From a bacterium (GTDB lineage Bacteria > Bdellovibrionota > FAC87 > UBA2466), in the NCBI GenBank assembly GCA_022842225.1, contig JALHPX010000095.1, forward strand, positions 1 to 9,241: 9,241 nucleotides of DNA. The letters are read 5' to 3'. The notes below the pieces were generated by a model. The model searched no databases, had not been told where the DNA came from, and worked only from the letters and a program-made list of their open reading frames with translations. Of this stretch, positions 7,406-9,241 are shown one piece after another. Both the position numbers and the translations under genes were made by a program. The first letter of the stretch is position 1. Every line of letters starts with the position of its first letter.

Positions 7406-8590
7406 CTAGCTGGATGCTTCAGAAGCTGGTTGCCCGTAATCGACGAGAAAAGCCGCTGAGTTTTTCAGGTCTTCGCGGCGCTTGTCATAGCGCTGAATCA
7501 TCAGAGGCGTGGACCAGCCCGCCAGGTGCTGTACCGAACGATGGGTGGCCTTTTTATCGAGTGCATTGGAGATACAAGTGGCGCGGCAGGAGTGCGGCGA
7601 GATGGGCTTTAAGATGCCGCTCTTGGTGGCGTACTTTTTCACCAGATAGGTAATGGCATTGGGATTGAGGGCCTTCTCTAACACTCCAAAACGAGGGTTT
7701 TTGGTAGGTATAAACAGAGGCGATTCCTTGGCGTGCTTATCGCGCTGGCAGACGTAGAAATAGTGCTCGAGTGCGTATTTCACTTTCTCGGTGAGAGGCA
7801 AAATCCGCACGCGGTGCCCCTTACCGCGTACTTTGATGACATCGACTCCGCGCTCCGAATCCAGGTCGCCCATCTTCAAATCAATGAGCTCTCCCTTGCG
7901 AAGGCCGAGATAAAACAGCACGTGCAAGATCGCAAAGTGCAAAGCCCCCGATTTGCTATTCAAGCGAGGCAAATCCAGGACGCGGGCAGTTTCTTCATCC
8001 GACAAACCCTTTAAATTCGACTCCTGCGATTGCGGAAAACCTTTCACCAGCTGCGCTGGATTTTCACTGGCGATGTGATTGAGCTTGAGCCAGTTGAAAA
8101 AGCTCTTAATCACAGCCAACTTTCGGTTGATGGTGGATTTCGCCATGGGACGACCCGCCAAACGGCCTTCTTCCAATGCTTTTCTATAAGCAATAACGTG
8201 ATCGGTTCTTAATCCTGCCAAACTTTGCGCATCGATTTTGCCTTCTAAAAACAGAAAGAACTGTTTGAGATCTGTCTCATAAGCTCGACGCGTGTGGTCA
8301 GAGAGCTGATTCATTAAAAACGGTTCAATTTCGCGCGCCCATTGTGGAAGGATTCTGACTTCGCGCAATTGCCGCACGTTGTCGACTGGAGAAGCTTGCT
8401 GGATAAGGCTTTCCGAGGCCTTCGTTTTATTTGGTTTATACGCGTCTTTTGAAGGAAGGGGGCGGCCCGGGGTATCGATTTTTGAATGGGCTATGACAAC
8501 CTGCTCCCATTTTTCGTGCGCATTTTTTGCGAGCCATGCCGATAAGAAAACTGTGACGCGGAATACCAAACTGCTAACGATGCGATTCAT
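7406..8590 (-). CDS. Tyrosine site-specific recombinase (Xer/integrase-like)
   Basis: A 394-residue DNA strand-exchange enzyme of the phage integrase/Xer family. A SAM-like core-binding domain lies at about 85-180 (SDHTRRAYETDLKQFFLFL). The catalytic domain follows, with a full active site: Arg231 (YLGLRKGEL), Lys257 (VRGKGHRVRILPL), His333 and Arg336 (SPHSCR), Trp359 in the His/Trp position (HLAGWS), and nucleophile Tyr368. It is longer than XerC/XerD (about 300) because of about 84 extra N-terminal residues; the first 20 (IVSSLVFRVTVFLSAWLA) are oddly hydrophobic, then comes a Lys/Ser-rich linker. The ATG is well supported by AGGAG 7 nt upstream (plus-strand CTCCT, 8598-8602). The gene is intact. 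A dif-like inverted repeat overlaps its promoter about 75 bp upstream, suggesting that the enzyme acts on, or represses through, that site. Whether it is a single-recombinase Xer or an element integrase cannot be settled here. Confidence 0.93.
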   Translation of the reverse strand: MNRIVSSLVFRVTVFLSAWLAKNAHEKWEQVVIAHSKIDTPGRPLPSKDAYKPNKTKASESLIQQASPVDNVRQLREVRILPQWAREIEPFLMNQLSDHTRRAYETDLKQFFLFLEGKIDAQSLAGLRTDHVIAYRKALEEGRLAGRPMAKSTINRKLAVIKSFFNWLKLNHIASENPAQLVKGFPQSQESNLKGLSDEETARVLDLPRLNSKSGALHFAILHVLFYLGLRKGELIDLKMGDLDSERGVDVIKVRGKGHRVRILPLTEKVKYALEHYFYVCQRDKHAKESPLFIPTKNPRFGVLEKALNPNAITYLVKKYATKSGILKPISPHSCRATCISNALDKKATHRSVQHLAGWSTPLMIQRYDKRREDLKNSAAFLVDYGQPASEASS

Positions 8591-8649
8591 GATGAAGCTC
8601 CTAAAAACCAGCTTAAAACTGCGTTTTACGGCTTAAACCGACTATCACC

Positions 8650-8709
8650 GTCTATTGTCGTTTTTTATTGGTGATAACTAAAATTATAACTAATAAACGC
8701 ACAATAGAC
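8650..8709. repeat. Nearly concentric inverted repeats: dif-like candidate recombination site
   Basis: Inner repeat: TTTATTGGTGATAA (8664-8677) and TTATAACTAATAAA (8684-8697) are reverse complements at 12 of 14 positions, around a 6-bp centre CTAAAA (8678-8683). Outer repeat: GTCTATTGT (8650-8658) and ACAATAGAC (8701-8709) are perfect 9-bp complements, off the inner centre by 1 bp. The ATAA, 6 bp, TTAT arrangement is that of Xer dif core sites (11-bp arms, 6-bp centre). Next to a tyrosine recombinase gene it is a good candidate core site, or an autoregulatory operator, since it covers the -10. A partial extra copy of the left half, TATCACC (8643-8649), complements GGTGATA (8670-8676). The repeats are certain; recombination is inferred. 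Confidence 0.6.
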
Positions 8710-8711
8710 AG
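8683..8711 (-). promoter_or_regulatory. Probable recombinase promoter
   Basis: The minus strand reads a consensus -10, TATAAT, from 8688 down to 8683. A weak -35 (CTGTCT, 8711 down to 8706, 3 of 6 matches) lies 17 bp upstream. Transcription would start near 8676 and give a leader of about 85 nt before the ATG at 8590. The -10 lies inside the right arm of the dif-like site and the -35 overlaps the outer repeat arm, so binding of any protein to that site should block this promoter. The -10 is clear, the -35 poor. Confidence 0.5.
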
Positions 8712-9000
8712 GTTCTTTTTTCGTCGTTTTCGTTTGTTGGAGGAGGTTGGAAAGGATTTTACATCGATAAAAAGGGGTAGCTAGAACGCACTTTTTTGCA
8801 GGTTTTTGAGTGGTTTATATAGGGTTTCCGCGCAGATTGTTTTTAGAATTAAATCCGCTTCGCCTTCTCTTTTCGCCAAGAAAAGCCCGAAAAAACGCTC
8901 CGCGTAAAACACGCTGAAACCCTACCTTTTTGAGTGTTCTATAGAAGCGATTTTCGTGACCTTTTCCATGCTAGAACGTCTCCATCCAAAGGAGATCGCA
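8710..9000. other. AT-rich intergenic region with nested repeats
   Basis: No gene is seen here. Two direct repeats occur: GCTAGAACG (8780-8788 and 8970-8978) and TTTTTGAGTG (8803-8812 and 8927-8936). Between them lies a long-range inverted repeat, TAGGGTTTC (8820-8828) with GAAACCCTA (8916-8924). The right copy of TTTTTGAGTG is followed directly by the palindrome TTCTATAGAA (8937-8946). A purine run GGAGGAGG (8739-8746) looks like a ribosome site but only a seven-codon frame follows. The SIMPL ribosome site AGGAG (8990-8994) ends the region. No clear sigma-70 promoter for the SIMPL gene was found; GCTAGAAC preceded by T at 8969 is a weak extended -10 look-alike. Confidence 0.5.
8820..8924. 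repeat. Long-range inverted repeat enclosing a small hairpin; possible structured RNA
   Basis: TAGGGTTTC (8820-8828) pairs perfectly with GAAACCCTA (8916-8924). After one mismatch GCG (8830-8832) pairs with CGC (8912-8914), giving a 12-of-13 closing stem. Inside, CTTTTC (8869-8874) and GAAAAG (8880-8885) form a 6-bp hairpin with a 5-nt loop, and GCGT (8902-8905) can pair with ACGC (8911-8914) as an alternative. This could be a small RNA or the 5' leader of the SIMPL mRNA, but no known RNA family is recognised. Confidence 0.3.
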
Positions 9001-9241
9001 ATGCCCGAAATCGATCGCAAAATCGTCGTCGCCGTTATTATTTCGGCGGCTTTTATTGTTTGCACGCTGCTGGTGACGAACGCATTTAGGAATCGCAACC
9101 GCACTAACGATATTATTTCCGTCACCGGAGGCACCAAACAGGATTTTGTGTCCGACTTGATCGATTGGAGCGTGGATTTCACACGGCGGGACAAGAATCT
9201 ACAGACAGCATTCGCGGCCATTCGCAAGGATGCCGCTCAAG
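9001..9241 (+). CDS. SIMPL (DUF541) domain protein, 5' part only
   Basis: The first 80 codons are present and the frame runs off the window. Residues 8-26 (IVVAVIISAAFIVCTLLVT) form a single N-terminal membrane anchor flanked by Arg/Lys. From about residue 39 the sequence ISVTGGTKQDFVSDLIDWSVDF followed by an Arg-Arg-Asp helix matches the opening of SIMPL/DUF541 domains, including the conserved VTG and the DF.SDL.W spacing of anchored members. Proteins of this family (such as YggE/BP26) are envelope or periplasmic and often linked to oxidative stress, but their biochemistry is not settled. AGGAG ends 6 nt before the ATG, so the start is firm. It is divergent from the recombinase across 410 bp. 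Confidence 0.8.
   Translation, partial: MPEIDRKIVVAVIISAAFIVCTLLVTNAFRNRNRTNDIISVTGGTKQDFVSDLIDWSVDFTRRDKNLQTAFAAIRKDAAQ

Noticed and set aside
8739..8770. Small ORF after GGAGGAGG
   Set aside because: Only seven codons follow the best-placed TTG before a stop, so coding potential cannot be supported.
8922..9227. 101-codon minus-strand frame over the SIMPL gene start
   Set aside because: It is antisense to a well-supported gene with a strong ribosome site, and its translation looks like a Ser/Arg/Ile-rich shadow with no domain.
1..9241. CRISPR array, tRNA, rRNA or insertion sequence
   Set aside because: No regularly spaced repeats, cloverleaf with a CCA end, rRNA-like stretch or transposase was seen; the only mobility protein is the tyrosine recombinase.

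Overview
The window comes from a Gram-negative bacterial chromosome. Signal peptides, a lipobox lipoprotein, a CxxCH periplasmic cytochrome motif and good AGGAG-type ribosome sites all point that way. The composition is moderate in GC, with AT-rich gaps. A redoxin/cytochrome c/copper-monooxygenase fusion, a SIMPL protein with a signal anchor and several exported orphan proteins would suit a Bdellovibrionota- or Myxococcota-like lineage. That placement is an impression, not a proof. I see no rRNA, tRNA, CRISPR array, insertion sequence or phage structural gene.

Layout. Bases 137-1786 (+) encode an exported multi-pass membrane protein of unknown function. Its 3' end overlaps by 32 bp the end of a convergent D-amino-acid-oxidase-family flavoenzyme (1755-2744, -). 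A 79-bp divergent gap leads into a probable two-gene operon on the + strand: an exported membrane protein (2824-3783), then 12 nt later a lipoprotein (3796-4476). After a 128-bp gap with three small inverted repeats comes a 659-residue secreted fusion protein (4605-6584, +) with a redoxin domain, a heme-c motif and a PHM-like copper domain with all six copper ligands visible. Three genes then follow: an exported hypothetical protein (6614-7321, -), a complete tyrosine recombinase (7406-8590, -) and, after a 410-bp AT-rich gap, the start of a SIMPL/DUF541 gene (9001 to the window end, +).

The most interesting part is the recombinase and its upstream gap. About 75-130 bp upstream of the recombinase start lies a nearly concentric pair of inverted repeats. 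The inner pair has 14-bp arms matching at 12 of 14 positions around exactly 6 bp. The outer pair has perfect 9-bp arms. The inner site ends in ATAA on one side of the 6-bp centre and begins TTAT on the other, which is the geometry of a Xer/dif core site. It also contains the best -10 hexamer (TATAAT) of the recombinase promoter. This suggests a self-contained recombinase-plus-site module, analogous to XerS/difSL, possibly autoregulated. A perfect 20-bp palindrome sits just past the 3' end of the recombinase gene. The rest of the gap (8780-8980) carries two direct repeats and a long-range inverted repeat in a nested order, and I cannot assign it a function.

The remaining genes show no clear shared pathway. 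The two exported membrane proteins (137-1786 and 2824-3783) and the lipoprotein may form one envelope system, but only their proximity and similar architecture support this.
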